From the NCBI RefSeq assembly GCF_013366925.1, contig NZ_JAALDK010000002.1, positions 496,001 through 560,000 on the forward strand: 64,000 nucleotides of DNA, written 5' to 3'. This DNA is from Paraburkholderia youngii. GTDB lineage: Bacteria; Pseudomonadota; Gammaproteobacteria; Burkholderiales; Burkholderiaceae. This document shows positions 1 through 9,746 of the stretch, one piece after another. Below the pieces are notes generated by a model. That model ran no database searches and was not told the DNA's origin. It worked only from the letters and a program-made list of their open reading frames with translations. How positions within the stretch are numbered: the stretch's first letter is position 1; every line of letters begins with the position of its first letter. Made by a program: the position numbers and the translations under genes.

Positions 1-1241
1 ACCCTTTGGCGACCTCGGATCAGTTGGCAGCCGAGAAACTTGCAATCGCTGTTGTTGAGGAGCCTGCCGTTGTTGCGGCAAAAGCTACGCTTAAAGCCAA
101 CTGGCTGGCGGCGGCTCGGGCGACCGGCGGTGTATCGGATGAGGCGTTGACAAACCTCGATGAAGCCGTAGATGAAAGTGTGTTCGCCTTCGCGCTATCG
201 CTTGCTTCCGGCGATGCCAACGACCCGAAGGTGGTTTCGTTTCTCGCAGCCCCGCACAATTGGTACGGAATGAACGTGCCGGGATCGCGGACAACCTTTG
301 ATAACCCGGACACCATATACCGCAAGATCCCGGTTGATCCTGCGTTGAGCTACGTGTTAGCGGGAACAGTCCACGCGCAAAAGCCTGTCGATTTCAATTT
401 CAGCCTCTACAGCAGCACCAGCGCAACGCTTTCCAACCTCGCCGGCGACCAGCTCGCCCCACAGGCAGATGGCAGTTTCGTCATCAACGCCAGCTCGTTA
501 TCAAGCGGGGGCAGCAATCAAATCCAGCTCGTCTCGGAAGCCGCATCCATCTTCGTGCGCGATACGATCAACGAATGGGGAGTACAACAATTCAACAGCC
601 TGGCGATAAAGCGGACCCCGTCAGTCTCGACGCAACCACAGACCGCTGACGCTCTCGCTACAACTCTGGCAGCGACACTGCAAACTCCAGCTGCGGCTGC
701 GCCCTTCATTGCCTACAATGCCCTTGGGTACGCTCAGCCTGTCAACACGCTTCCTGCGCCATCGCTTGGCGGCACTGGGGGGCGCCTCGCCAACCAGGCC
801 GCCTCATATGCTGCATTCCAGCTTGCCGATGACGAAGCACTGGTCCTTAACGTCAACCTCGGTGGGGCAAAATACTTCATCGCACCGGCCTATGGCCGAT
901 GGACGATCACGACCGACTACATCAATCACACCCAGACGCTAAACAACGCGCAAGCGGTGCCCAACCCGGATGGCACGTACACGTTCGTGATATCGCCGAA
1001 AGACCCAAGCGTCTACAACTGGGTTGACACGGCAGGACTGCACCAGGGCTTCCTTAACCCACGCTGGCAAGGGTTACCCACGACGCCTGCTTCGGTGGGT
1101 CCGTCGGCGACGGTCAAGGTTGTGAAGCTTGGCGATCTTCAGACCGTTCTCCCCACGACAACGAAGTACGTCACTGCGACGGAACGACAAGCACAGTTGG
1201 CTGCGCGTGCTGCGAGTTACGCATCGCGATACGCACCCTGA
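1..1241 (+). CDS. Unknown protein, 5'-truncated by window edge (DUF1214-like)
   Basis: The reading frame is open to the left edge, so the true start probably lies outside the window; the first possible start inside is TTG at base 6. At least 411 residues are encoded. I see no membrane segment or signal peptide in the visible part. The motif DNPDTIYRKIPVDPALSY followed by beta-rich sequence resembles the NPDN-YR region of DUF1254/DUF1214-type proteins, whose biochemical role is unsettled. The C-terminal third (IAPAYGRWTITTDY, then TYTFVISPKDP) also looks like a beta-sandwich. No neighbour reveals a function. Codon use is somewhat less GC-biased than in the later metabolic operons. The gene looks real; the family assignment is only a resemblance. 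Confidence 0.5.
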   Translation, partial: PLATSDQLAAEKLAIAVVEEPAVVAAKATLKANWLAAARATGGVSDEALTNLDEAVDESVFAFALSLASGDANDPKVVSFLAAPHNWYGMNVPGSRTTFDNPDTIYRKIPVDPALSYVLAGTVHAQKPVDFNFSLYSSTSATLSNLAGDQLAPQADGSFVINASSLSSGGSNQIQLVSEAASIFVRDTINEWGVQQFNSLAIKRTPSVSTQPQTADALATTLAATLQTPAAAAPFIAYNALGYAQPVNTLPAPSLGGTGGRLANQAASYAAFQLADDEALVLNVNLGGAKYFIAPAYGRWTITTDYINHTQTLNNAQAVPNPDGTYTFVISPKDPSVYNWVDTAGLHQGFLNPRWQGLPTTPASVGPSATVKVVKLGDLQTVLPTTTKYVTATERQAQLAARAASYASRYAP

Positions 1242-1886
1242 ACTCTTCGCGTTGGCGTGAATGAGCGCCTGACGGCGACGCAGGATCTCGCCGCCGGCTG
1301 TACATTGAGCGCGGTCGTCCAGGACGGGCGCGAGCGGCCGGAAAGGACTGCGAAAGCGGACGCCTTTGCAGTAACGTCGAACGGCAGGACAGGGTCGACT
1401 TATGCCGATCGCATCAAGCACACGTTCGAGACGACTGTCGCGCTCGGTCGTCGGACGAAGTCGTCCATCAGCGGCCGTTCAGGTGCAACGGTTGCAGGAT
1501 ACTCAAGCGTCTCCTCCACTTCGGAAGCTGCCCTTTACCGGAGAAAGGACGACGCAGCAGGGATTAGTCGAACGCGGTCCCATGCGTGGAATTCACGCAG
1601 GCCATCACGCTCTTTGTCTCATGTCATCCCTTTGCCGGAACATCGCCATCGCCAGCCTGGCGGCTCTTCAGGTGATCAAGCGCGCCCTGCCTGACTGTGA
1701 AGTTCTGCTTCATAGCCCATCAACATTGTGAGGCATAGTCGCTCACGCAAATTGATGCTACACCTAACGTGTCAGTCAGGAGTGACGAGCTTGCAATGCC
1801 TCACGCATTTGATGGCTATGCGCGAATACGATCGCGCGACCGGCCTGATTGGCCATGAAGTCCTGAATTCACCAAGAGAACCGCTG
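1242..1886. other. Intergenic stretch without a convincing gene
   Basis: About 645 bases. Short overlapping frames exist on both strands, but none has a ribosome-binding site, conserved motif or coherent composition. No tRNA-like structure and no strong hairpin was seen. Confidence 0.4.
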
Positions 1887-2773
1887 ATGACCGCCGCCTC
1901 TGTTTCCGCCGGCATCGTCCTGCCACGCCCCGCCTGGCGCAGCCTGCTTTGGCTCCCCCGCTTACGGTCCTGTGGATTGTGTTGATCTACTGGCAACCGA
2001 TTATCCCGGACAGTGGCGCTCAAACCACGGCACACCAGTTGATTGCCCAGGCGTTCATCGCGGTCGGCTTGTGGCTCGGCCTCGAAGGCACCGACCTGAC
2101 GCCGGGTCAACGCCGCACGACCTGGCTTGCGATCATCATCCCGCACACACTATGGTTCGCGATCGTCTGGAGCGTCGCGATCCACGGCGTCTTTCACCTG
2201 AGCTCCTCACCCCCAACGGTGCCGTTGCTGCCGTTGGCGATCATCCTGCCGGTGGTCATCGGCGCGCCGCTGTTGCTGTTTTCGAAGCGGGTCGGCCAGG
2301 TGCTCGACGTGATGCCGGCGGCTTGGCTGGTCGCTCTTCAGCTTTACCGGGTGTTCGGAAGTTGGGCTCTCGCTGCCTGGCTGCATGGTGCGCTGCCAGA
2401 TCTCGTGGCATTGCCAGCGGGAACTGGCGATGTACTGACGGGCTTGTTCGCCGTGCCGGCGGCAATCGCGGTGGCGAGCGGTACAGTTCAAGGGCGGAAG
2501 GCGGCGCTCGTCTGGAACATCTTCGGCCTCGCCGATTTCGCCGTCGCGGTTACCTTGGGGATAGTAACCTCGCCCGGCCGCTTCCAGTTGATCGTTCCGA
2601 ACGTGCCAGGCATTAACGCCGGCGCTTATCCGTATGTGCTGACCCCTGCTTTCGTGGTGCCGAGTTCGATCCTGCTGCACGCGCTGTCGCTACGCCAGTT
2701 GACCCGACGACGTGCAGGACGACCAGCAAGCGGCGAGGATCGAAGGGCGATTCTGCGACCTCTTGATGCTTAG
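1887..2773 (+). pseudogene. Multi-pass membrane protein, probably frameshifted at a C5 tract
   Basis: The uninterrupted frame begins at TTG 1949 and encodes 274 residues with about seven hydrophobic segments (for example TVLWIVLIYW, PLLPLAIILPVVIG, GLFAVPAAIAVA). It has no recognisable family motif. A better start lies upstream: ATG 1887, preceded by AAGAGAA, encodes MTAASVSAGIVLPRPAWRS and then leaves frame. The two frames join smoothly across the C5 tract at 1955-1959 to give ...RSLLWL-PPLTVLWIVL, which extends the first transmembrane helix. I infer a one-base indel, either real or a sequencing error. If no indel exists, the gene is simply 1949-2773 with a TTG start. The function is unknown. 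Confidence 0.5.
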
Positions 2774-3175
2774 TCTCAACAGCCGGTAACCAATCGAAAG
2801 CCGTCGCCTTCGATCGTTGCACTGAGCGGCCGAGGAGGGTCGGTTTCGGGCGACCGCGTCGGGCAGTGACCGGCCAATGCGCGTCGTTCGACGCTCCGCC
2901 TGGCTGGTTCCGCCCGCATCCCTAAGCGGTCACTCACGGATCGGCGCCGGCCCAATCAAGGCAGATGCCCTCCGCGAATTCCGGAGGCGGATCACCGCAG
3001 GCGGATCTGACAAATTCACTCACTCGGCACTGGGAAAACGTCGCTGACGCGACAGGCGTCGCTTATCGTGGCTATGCGACAGACCATCTGCGGATAGCGA
3101 AGAGATTGAGGCGTGCAGCACGGCGAATTCGCCGGCTCGCCGTCCCGACTCTGCTACAAGCATTCCTGCGCTTGC
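2774..3175. other. Intergenic, nothing recognised
   Basis: About 400 bases between the membrane protein and the converging hydrolase remnant. It is GC-rich with no coding signal, and no strong hairpin with a T-run was seen. Confidence 0.4.
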
Positions 3176-3833
3176 TCAGGTAACGGGCACGAACTCTCCT
3201 TCGGCGAAGAACCACGCCGACATCGTCCGTGCCAGTTCGAGCACGACCTCCGCGTCGGTCCGACCGGAGGACGCGCGCACGTGGAACGAATGATCTGCGT
3301 CGTCCACCACATGCAGCGTGGCGCGTGGCCCCAGCATATCGACTACCGACCTCAGCAGGTGAAGCTCGGCCAGTTTGTCGCGCGTGCCGTGCAGGAAGAG
3401 CATTGGCACCGTGACGTCTGCCAGGTGCCGTGCCCGCTCCATGCCGGGCGCGCCCGCCGGGTGCAGCGGGAACGCGACGAAAGCGAGGCCACGCACGCCG
3501 TCGAGCGGGGAGATGGCTTGGGCCTGGGACGTCATGCGGCCGCCGAACGACCTGCCGCCCGCGAAGAGCGGCAGGGCTGGCAGCCGCCGGCGGCCCTCTG
3601 CGACGGCTGCCCGCACGGCAGCATGTGCCACGGCCGGCGAGTCCACCCGCTTGGAGCCCCGCTCCATGTACGGAAACTGGTAGCGCAATGTGGCGACATG
3701 CCGGCGTGCTGCATGCCCGCCCCGCACCGTGCGCGAAGACATACAGGGCTCGCGCGTCCTCCGGCACTCGGAGGAGCGCAGAGACCTTGGTGCCGTCGGG
3801 CAGTGCCATGGAAAGCGATTCTGGGTCGTCCAT
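3176..3833 (-). pseudogene. Alpha/beta hydrolase (COG3571/Tex30-like), broken
   Basis: The N-terminus starts at 3833 (MDDPESLSMALPDGTKVS...) and reads to ALYVFAHGAG, the oxyanion-side motif of this hydrolase family. The rest continues in a different frame from about 3700 down to the stop at 3176. That part contains VATLRYQFPYME, the nucleophile elbow GGRSFGGRM, the acid region PMLFLHGTRDKL and the catalytic-histidine region DDADHSFHV. Between the two parts the usual stretch of roughly ten residues after HGAGAGM is missing, and the fragment GMQHAGM appears in a third frame. So this is a small deletion plus frameshift, not a simple sequencing error. The intact homologue would be about 220 residues with a complete Ser-Asp-His triad. 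Flanks carry no related gene. Confidence 0.7.
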
Positions 3834-4315
3834 CGTATTCAGGTCGTGTCGTTGTGGCCTTAGCGCCGATTCTGTATCAATGAGGCATCGGGGAGCGTTT
3901 GTGGCGGCCTCCGGCAAGGCATTGCGCAGGCGGAGTTTGCCGGCCGGTCCATGGAGCGCGCGCCCATCGTGAACGGCGCCGCAGTCGCGATGTGTCGGTT
4001 GACGACCGCAAGCCCGACCTGTGGGCCGCAGCGTGATCCGCGCTTTGAGACATCTGCGTAATAGCACGCCTGCATCATTGTCAGCGAGCTGTTACGACAC
4101 TGCAATCACCGTCAAAGGAAGTTTTCGAAGGGCAGTTCATTTATCTGGCTCTCTGGAAGAGCATGTCCGGCTGCAGAAAGTTCTTGGTTCGGCCACAAGC
4201 GGTCGGTCGAGGTCGCCATCCAATTCGGACATCCAAGGCATCGTCCGCTCAATCTCAATGACCGGTCTTCGGCGGGCAGATCGCAGGTGGCATTGCCTCA
4301 ACGCGGGCCGGCTAG

Positions 4316-4348
4316 CGCCCGACGACCGAGCGCGACGGTCGTCGGGCG
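4316..4348. repeat. 13-bp perfect inverted repeat (REP-like hairpin)
   Basis: Arms CGCCCGACGACCG and CGGTCGTCGGGCG enclose a 7-base loop. No T-run follows on either strand, so a REP-type element or RNA hairpin fits better than an intrinsic terminator. Confidence 0.6.
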
Positions 4349-4643
4349 GATGAGCGGTGCAAAAGGCGTAACCCGACCCACTGCAGCCCGTCGAACCGCT
4401 CGGACCATTGGCAGCTTTCGAGTAACGAACAGTCCTTCGTCGGGCTTTGGGCTGCCCGAACTGCATCTGGAAGTGGGCTGGACGACCAATATTTCAGGCA
4501 GATCCCGATGAGTCGTCTGCGAATGACACACCAACTGGCACAGCACTCCCTTTTGTGTGAGAGGAAAGTTGAACATCAAATTACAAATCAGGAAAATTCG
4601 ACCATAGCAAGCTTTTCAGCTAATAAACTTCCTTGCAGGGCAA

Positions 4644-4667
4644 CGCCGGCCCTTATAAGGGCCGGCG
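4644..4667 (-). terminator. Palindrome just downstream of the large lipoprotein gene
   Basis: A perfect 24-base palindrome centred on TTATAA starts 13 bases beyond the lipoprotein stop. Position suggests transcription termination, but there is no T-tract, so the role is uncertain. Confidence 0.4.
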
Positions 4668-4679
4668 CACTTCACAGGA

Positions 4680-6833
4680 TCAATTCGAACCGGAGTACTT
4701 CAGAGTCCAGGTGAACGTACGGCCACTGCCCGCGTTGAGTGCGAAGGGGCGCGTCGTACAGGCGAAATTCGAATGCAGTTGCCCAATCGGCGTTGTCGAC
4801 AGCGGATTGGTGACCCCGCCCGCCATCTCGAAGTTAGACAGGACACAACTGTCAAAACCCGTAGTGTCATAGCTGGTCGCATTACTATTGGAGTAGCGAA
4901 CCGAGTAACCATCGCTACCCGCTGTGGCGTGCTGGACATCTGCAAAAGACGTGAAGTCCGTCTCGACCGCGATGTTGCCGGTCAACGTTCCAGAATTCAG
5001 CGTATCGGCTCGCGTCAGTGTGCCTTGACCAAACGTTAGGACCGTGTGGACCTGCAGGTCGATATCTGTGGCATAGGTTGCATTCTTAACGGCCTGCCGG
5101 AACTTGGTCGTGTCGAAAGAGACGACCACCTGGCCGTTATTTTCCTGAACGTTCAGGTTCCTATAATACGTGACCGGAATGTAAGTTTTCCCGTTATAGG
5201 AAACTTGCGGAATCAGCAACGCATAGCCCTGATCCGTTGTGCCATAAATCAGGTTGTCGGAGAACGGCGTCGGGTAATAGGGCGTGTACGAATTGTAGTC
5301 GGGTGCCTGGTTCAGGTTGAGATTGATGATGCGCTTGCCGTCGCGCACCGTGATGAGCGCTGCGCTGTATGGGTGAGCCGTATCTGTGGGCAGGTTGTAC
5401 CACGTGAGCGTGTAATGCGGCCTCGCATCCAGCCAGGCTTGCAGGTCGGAATCAGACATGGGTGCATTGCCGCCAAAACCCAGTTTGTTCCACCAGGCAT
5501 TCACATACATGTACTGGTGTAAAAGACTGAAATTCTCCCCCATGACTCGAGGTTTGCCGCGATACGCATCGGTTCCGCGCCCTTTGACCCACATATTCAC
5601 CGACGGCGTCGGCAGGGTCGGGTCGTACCAGAAAGTGTCAAAGCGGTAAGCCGCCTTATAGATGAACGAATAGGCGACCTGCATTTCCTGCGCGGTCAAC
5701 ACGCCTGCATTGGCCGCCGCGGTCAGGATTTCCATGAAGGCTGTGTCGCCGTATGGGCCGATGGAGCGGCCATAATTGAAACCCTGGCCGTCGGCGTTGA
5801 GCTGGGGAAGAATCAGATCGACTGACTTGCGCAGATAGGATTTCAATTCAGGTGTTAGATTGGCCTCATTGCCCATTTCGAACGTTCGCTCAACGACTTC
5901 TCCAATGAGCAGCGTGCTATATCGATCGAAGCGTGCCTGATCAAAATAGGTCGTATGTGTATTCGAGGCCTCGTCGGAAAAACCGCCGGACGAGTCTCTT
6001 CTAATGTGATTCGTGAGTGTATACAGAAGCGCGTCCCGCGCGCCCATCGATGCCACAGCCGGGTCGGTGGCGGAAGAGAAAGTCGGATTGGTCCATCCAA
6101 GTTTCTGTCTCAGCCCCGCAATACCGTAAGAAACCGCATAGTAATTCTGTGCGGTATTAAGCGATGCAACGTCGATCGGCACACCTGCGGCGGGGCACGT
6201 ATTTTTCGTGCCGCTTGCATCCGCGCCGAACATATCGCAGAAGGTCAGGCGATTCTGCAGCGTAGCCAGCATGGCGTCGCTGAAGACTTCGTTGAGCATA
6301 CCGTGCGCCTTGAAATTATTGAGCGCAACGAGGTAGTAGTACTCGCCCCATGACGTATTTGCGTACGTGTAACTGGCGCCGCTCGTCTGCGCCATCATCG
6401 CGGTCGTTATCTTTTGATACGTCGCAAGGTAATCCGCGTATTTCGGATCCCCTTTCGCCTTCATATCGATCAATATGTACGACAGACCGAGTGCCAGTTT
6501 GCCAGGCAGGAATTTATCGCCCGTGTTGGTATCGAGCACGTGCACTGGGCTGCCGTCGCCCAAGTCCATGACCACTTGCGTGAAATCAGGTGCCTTCCTG
6601 ATGAGGTCAAAAAGCGCTCTCATCTGTCCCATCATGGTGATGGGCACCCCTGCGCCTGAAGGGACGCTCGTATCCGTCGCTCCATAGACAATTCCATGAA
6701 GAGAAACTGTAGGTGCAGAAGAAACCGGATTTTTCACAGCGTCAATCCCGCCGCCTCCACCGCAGGCACTGACGAGAAGAAGCGTCAGTGCACTGAACGC
6801 AAACATAACGGATGATTTTCGCGATGGACGCAT
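4680..6833 (-). CDS. Large secreted lipoprotein, possible polysaccharide-active enzyme
   Basis: 717 residues from ATG 6833 (GGAGA six bases upstream). The signal peptide ends in a lipobox, LLLVSAC, followed by a glycine run, so the mature protein should be lipid-anchored. Residues about 60-470 are helix-rich with aromatic patches (SWGEYYYLVALNNF, NYGRSIGPYGDTAFMEIL, FSLLHQYMYVNAWWNKLGF), reminiscent of the alpha/alpha-toroid of alginate/heparinase-type polysaccharide lyases. The C-terminal 220 residues look beta-rich, as in those lyases. I cannot assign catalytic residues. The gene lies divergent to, and about 500 bases from, a uronate transporter. A role in releasing uronic acids from a polymer is therefore attractive but inferred. 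It could also be a structural or adhesion lipoprotein. Confidence 0.6.
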   Translation of the reverse strand: MRPSRKSSVMFAFSALTLLLVSACGGGGGIDAVKNPVSSAPTVSLHGIVYGATDTSVPSGAGVPITMMGQMRALFDLIRKAPDFTQVVMDLGDGSPVHVLDTNTGDKFLPGKLALGLSYILIDMKAKGDPKYADYLATYQKITTAMMAQTSGASYTYANTSWGEYYYLVALNNFKAHGMLNEVFSDAMLATLQNRLTFCDMFGADASGTKNTCPAAGVPIDVASLNTAQNYYAVSYGIAGLRQKLGWTNPTFSSATDPAVASMGARDALLYTLTNHIRRDSSGGFSDEASNTHTTYFDQARFDRYSTLLIGEVVERTFEMGNEANLTPELKSYLRKSVDLILPQLNADGQGFNYGRSIGPYGDTAFMEILTAAANAGVLTAQEMQVAYSFIYKAAYRFDTFWYDPTLPTPSVNMWVKGRGTDAYRGKPRVMGENFSLLHQYMYVNAWWNKLGFGGNAPMSDSDLQAWLDARPHYTLTWYNLPTDTAHPYSAALITVRDGKRIINLNLNQAPDYNSYTPYYPTPFSDNLIYGTTDQGYALLIPQVSYNGKTYIPVTYYRNLNVQENNGQVVVSFDTTKFRQAVKNATYATDIDLQVHTVLTFGQGTLTRADTLNSGTLTGNIAVETDFTSFADVQHATAGSDGYSVRYSNSNATSYDTTGFDSCVLSNFEMAGGVTNPLSTTPIGQLHSNFACTTRPFALNAGSGRTFTWTLKYSGSN

Positions 6834-7329
6834 TTTTGTCTCCTGATTGTAAGTGGATCGACGCCGAAATTAGCAATCTCACCAACGTATCTGGCTATTC
6901 GTTCTCTTGGGTTTGCAACTGAGCACCAGTTCGACGGAAGTCAGAAAACCCTACGAAAATCCGCTCACGTCGTTTCACTCTGTTCGCGCCGACACATCAA
7001 CGACCCATATTCCGCCCGCCGCGTCCCCTCGATCGCCGTCGACGTCGCACCATCTCGGCGTGATTCAGGCTGCTGCGGACGTCAAAGAAAACGATTAACT
7101 AAACGTCAGGACAGGATGGTCACACCGTTGCTACCTAAAGCGCAAGGCTAGGTAAACTACGGGGCTAGTAAAAGCGTCACAGATCTTCTATCTTAGAAAA
7201 ACGTTTTCCTAACTGGACCTGCTCGTGACTAACTCCGCCCGCAGTGCCATGCGTCGCGGGCTCGGCGCTCGCCGACATTCATCACACATAGCGCGGCGCG
7301 ACGAGCGACGCCGCGCAACGGAGACTTAC
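6834..7329. other. Divergent promoter region, lipoprotein / uronate transporter
   Basis: About 500 bases between divergent starts. The only clear element is the LacI-type operator at 7193-7212. A GTG frame from 7225 is continuous with the transporter but lacks a ribosome-binding site, so ATG 7330 is preferred. Confidence 0.5.
7193..7212. promoter_or_regulatory. LacI-family operator upstream of the uronate transporter
   Basis: TTAGAAAAACGTTTTCCTAA is a near-perfect dyad about a central CG with one mismatched pair. It matches the perfect operator before udh (9747-9766) in the core and lies 117 bases upstream of the transporter start. Confidence 0.7.
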
Positions 7330-8607
7330 ATGCAAACCGCCGTCATCGGGCTCGCCCGCACCGCCAGCCGCTACCGCTGGGCGGTGTGCGCGCTGCTCTT
7401 CTTCGCGACCGTGATCAACTACATGGACCGTCAGATTCTCGGTCTGCTCGCGCCAGTGCTGCAGCACGACATCGGCTGGTCCCAGGTGCAGTACGGCCGC
7501 ATCGTGATCGCCTTCTCAGCGTTCTACGCAGTCGGCCTCTTGTGCTTCGGCCGCATCGTCGACTGGCTGGGCACGCGCATTTCTTACGCGCTCGCCATGC
7601 TGATATGGAGCGTGGCTGCAGTCCTGCACGCGGCGGTCGGCTCGGTGACCGGCTTCGCCATGGTGCGTGCGCTGCTCGGCATCGGCGAGGGCGGCAACTT
7701 CCCGGCCGCCATCAAGACGACTGCCGAATGGTTCCCGCGCCGCGAGCGCGCGCTTGCGACCGGCATCTTCAACTCAGGCGCCAATATCGGCGCGGTGTTC
7801 GCGCCCGCCATCATTCCGCCGCTCGCGCTGGCGTTCGGCTGGCGCGCGGCGTTCGTGATCGTCGGGGCGATTGGCATCGTCTGGCTGGCCGTATGGTTCG
7901 CGTTCTACCGATCCGCCGACCCGCGCTCCCTCGAGGAGGGGCAGGACGAAGTCGAGGTGCTCGATGCCGCCAACGTGAATGCCCGCGCGCCGGGCTGGGG
8001 TGTACTGATCAGAAAGCGCCAGACGTGGGCATTCCTGATCGGTAAGTTCCTGACCGATCCGGTGTGGTGGTTCTATCTGTTCTGGCTGCCGAAGTGGCTC
8101 AACGAGTCGCGCGGTATGGACATGCAGCACATCGGCTTGCCGCTCGTCTGCATCTATGCGATGACGACCCTCGGCAGCATCGGCGGCGGCTGGCTCTCTT
8201 CGGCGTTCCTGCGCTCAGGATGGAGCGTGAACGCCGCGCGCAAGACGGCGATGCTGATCTGCGCGTGCTGCGTGCTGCCGATCGCGTTCGTCTCACAAGT
8301 CGACAACCTCTGGGGCGCAGTCGCGATCGTCGGACTGGCGGCGGCAGCGCATCAGGGCTGGTCCGCGAACCTCTTCACCACGGCGTCCGATCTGTTCCCG
8401 AAGCGCGCGCTGGGCGCGGTGGTCGGCATCGGCGGGATGGCGGGTTCGATCGGCGCGGTGCTGTTTTCGGAAGTAATCGGGCAGGTCCTGCAACGCACCG
8501 GCCATTACTGGGTGTTGTTCGCGATCGGCGCACTTGCCTACCTCGTCGCCCTGGCCGTGATGCAGATGCTGACGCCGCGCATGACGCCCGCGAAGCTCGA
8601 CGCGTGA
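7330..8607 (+). CDS. MFS transporter, hexuronate (ExuT-like) ACS family
   Basis: 425 residues from ATG 7330, preceded by GGAGA. An in-frame extension to 7225 is rich in arginine and unlikely to be translated. The hydrophobic pattern gives 12 membrane helices. INYMDRQILG in helix 1, FGRIVDWLGTR after helix 2 and GIGEGGNFPAAIKTTAEWFP in the helix 4-5 region are characteristic of the anion:cation symporter family that includes hexuronate and glucarate carriers. The adjacent uronate dehydrogenase and shared operator sequence point to D-galacturonate or D-glucuronate uptake at the inner membrane. The converging regulator gene begins 14 bases after the stop. The transporter class is secure; the substrate is inferred from context. 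Confidence 0.85.
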   Translation: MQTAVIGLARTASRYRWAVCALLFFATVINYMDRQILGLLAPVLQHDIGWSQVQYGRIVIAFSAFYAVGLLCFGRIVDWLGTRISYALAMLIWSVAAVLHAAVGSVTGFAMVRALLGIGEGGNFPAAIKTTAEWFPRRERALATGIFNSGANIGAVFAPAIIPPLALAFGWRAAFVIVGAIGIVWLAVWFAFYRSADPRSLEEGQDEVEVLDAANVNARAPGWGVLIRKRQTWAFLIGKFLTDPVWWFYLFWLPKWLNESRGMDMQHIGLPLVCIYAMTTLGSIGGGWLSSAFLRSGWSVNAARKTAMLICACCVLPIAFVSQVDNLWGAVAIVGLAAAAHQGWSANLFTTASDLFPKRALGAVVGIGGMAGSIGAVLFSEVIGQVLQRTGHYWVLFAIGALAYLVALAVMQMLTPRMTPAKLDA

Positions 8608-8621
8608 AGGCGCGAGGCGTG

Positions 8622-9614
8622 TCAGCCGCAGGCCGCGGTCGATTCACGGACGATGAGCCTCGGCTCGAACGTCGAATGCCCGGCCACCGAGTGGCCCGCG
8701 AGCGCGTCGATAAGCTTTTGCATCGCGAGCTCGCCCATCTTCTCGCTCTGGATGTCGACGGTGGTCAGCGCGGGCGCTGCGTACTCGCCGTACGGGACGT
8801 TGTCGACGCCGGTCACCGACAGCTCGTGCGGCACCCTGATGCCGAGCGACGCCGCCTCTTTCATGAAGCCGAGCGCGATCAGGTCGTTGTAGCAGATCAC
8901 CGCCTGCGGCCTGCGCGGACCGAGCATCACGCGCGAGCACGCGTCCTCGCCTGCATGCGCGGTCGGCGCGTGAGCGTCGTACACGTCGAGCGTGAGGCCG
9001 GCTTCCTCGAGACACTCGCGCGCACCGCGAATGCGCTCGTCGTTGATGCGCGCCTGCCCGAAACCGAGGTAGGCGATATGACGATGCCCGAGGTTCAGCA
9101 GATGCCGCGCGAGCATGTAGGTTGCGAGCCGGTTGTCGATGCCGACGCTCGGGAGCGGCAGCGCATCGCTACGTCTCAACAGCACAAGTGGCTTGTCGAG
9201 ATGGAGCAGCCACTGCGCCTCGTCGTCGGGTATCCGCGAGCTGACGATCAGGCCGTCGACGCGCTGCGCGAGCGCTTCGATCAGCGGACGCTCGCGCGCC
9301 TGGTTTTCGTCGGTGTCGACGAGCAGAAGCGTGTAGTCGTGGCGCAGCGCGACGCGGTTGGCGCCCTTCACGACATTCGTGAAGTGCGGATTGCTGATGT
9401 CAAGAATGGTCAGCCCGATGGTGCGTGAGCGGCCGGTGATCATCGATCGCGCAAGCGGATTGGAGCGGTAGCCGAGTTCCTCGATCGCCGCCTTCAGGCG
9501 CGCCTCAACCGGCGCGGAGAAGCGCTGCGCACCGTTGATGTACTTGGACACCGTGGCGACCGACACGCCAGCCGCAGCGGCGACGTCACGAATCGTTGGA
9601 AAGAGTTTTTTCAT
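8622..9614 (-). CDS. LacI-family repressor of the uronate module
   Basis: 330 residues from ATG 9614; an alternative ATG at 9635 would add MENVTFR. The N-terminus carries the LacI helix-turn-helix (TIRDVAAAAGVSVATVSKYI) and hinge (SNPLARSMITGRS). A periplasmic-binding-like sensor domain follows (GLTILDISNPHF, PQAVICYNDLIALGF, TGVDNVPYGEYAAPALTTVDI). The gene sits between the transporter and udh, transcribed toward the transporter. Good dyads GGAAAACGTTTTCC precede both of those genes, and an imperfect copy (GGAAAACGTTACC) covers its own start region at 9621-9634, suggesting autoregulation. The inducer is probably a uronate or pathway intermediate; this is inference. Confidence 0.88.
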   Translation of the reverse strand: MKKLFPTIRDVAAAAGVSVATVSKYINGAQRFSAPVEARLKAAIEELGYRSNPLARSMITGRSRTIGLTILDISNPHFTNVVKGANRVALRHDYTLLLVDTDENQARERPLIEALAQRVDGLIVSSRIPDDEAQWLLHLDKPLVLLRRSDALPLPSVGIDNRLATYMLARHLLNLGHRHIAYLGFGQARINDERIRGARECLEEAGLTLDVYDAHAPTAHAGEDACSRVMLGPRRPQAVICYNDLIALGFMKEAASLGIRVPHELSVTGVDNVPYGEYAAPALTTVDIQSEKMGELAMQKLIDALAGHSVAGHSTFEPRLIVRESTAACG

Positions 9615-9620
9615 GCGGAA

Positions 9621-9634
9621 GGTAACGTTTTCCA
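9621..9634. promoter_or_regulatory. Imperfect LacI operator at the repressor start
   Basis: On the minus strand this reads TGGAAAACGTTACC. The left half equals the perfect udh operator and the right half is degenerate and one base short. It overlaps the two candidate lacI starts, as expected for autoregulation. Confidence 0.4.
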
Positions 9635-9746
9635 TTTTGTTAACAGATTGTCGCAGGAAACGCGGGCAGCGGGCAAATGCCACCAGCTTAAACCGCCCAG
9701 CTGCTGGCGATGCGCTCGACAATTGGCGCTGCATATCGCCCGTCGT

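Larger units (their letters stand above)
3834..4679. other. Long non-coding stretch with repeats
   Basis: About 850 bases with no supported gene. It contains a strong hairpin (4316-4348), a self-complementary palindrome (4644-4667) and, around 4190-4230, a block similar to one near 11.53 kb. The composition suggests dispersed intergenic repeat debris. Confidence 0.45.

Noticed and set aside
3860..4105. 81-residue minus-strand frame
   Set aside because: No ribosome-binding site and no recognisable family; treated as non-coding.
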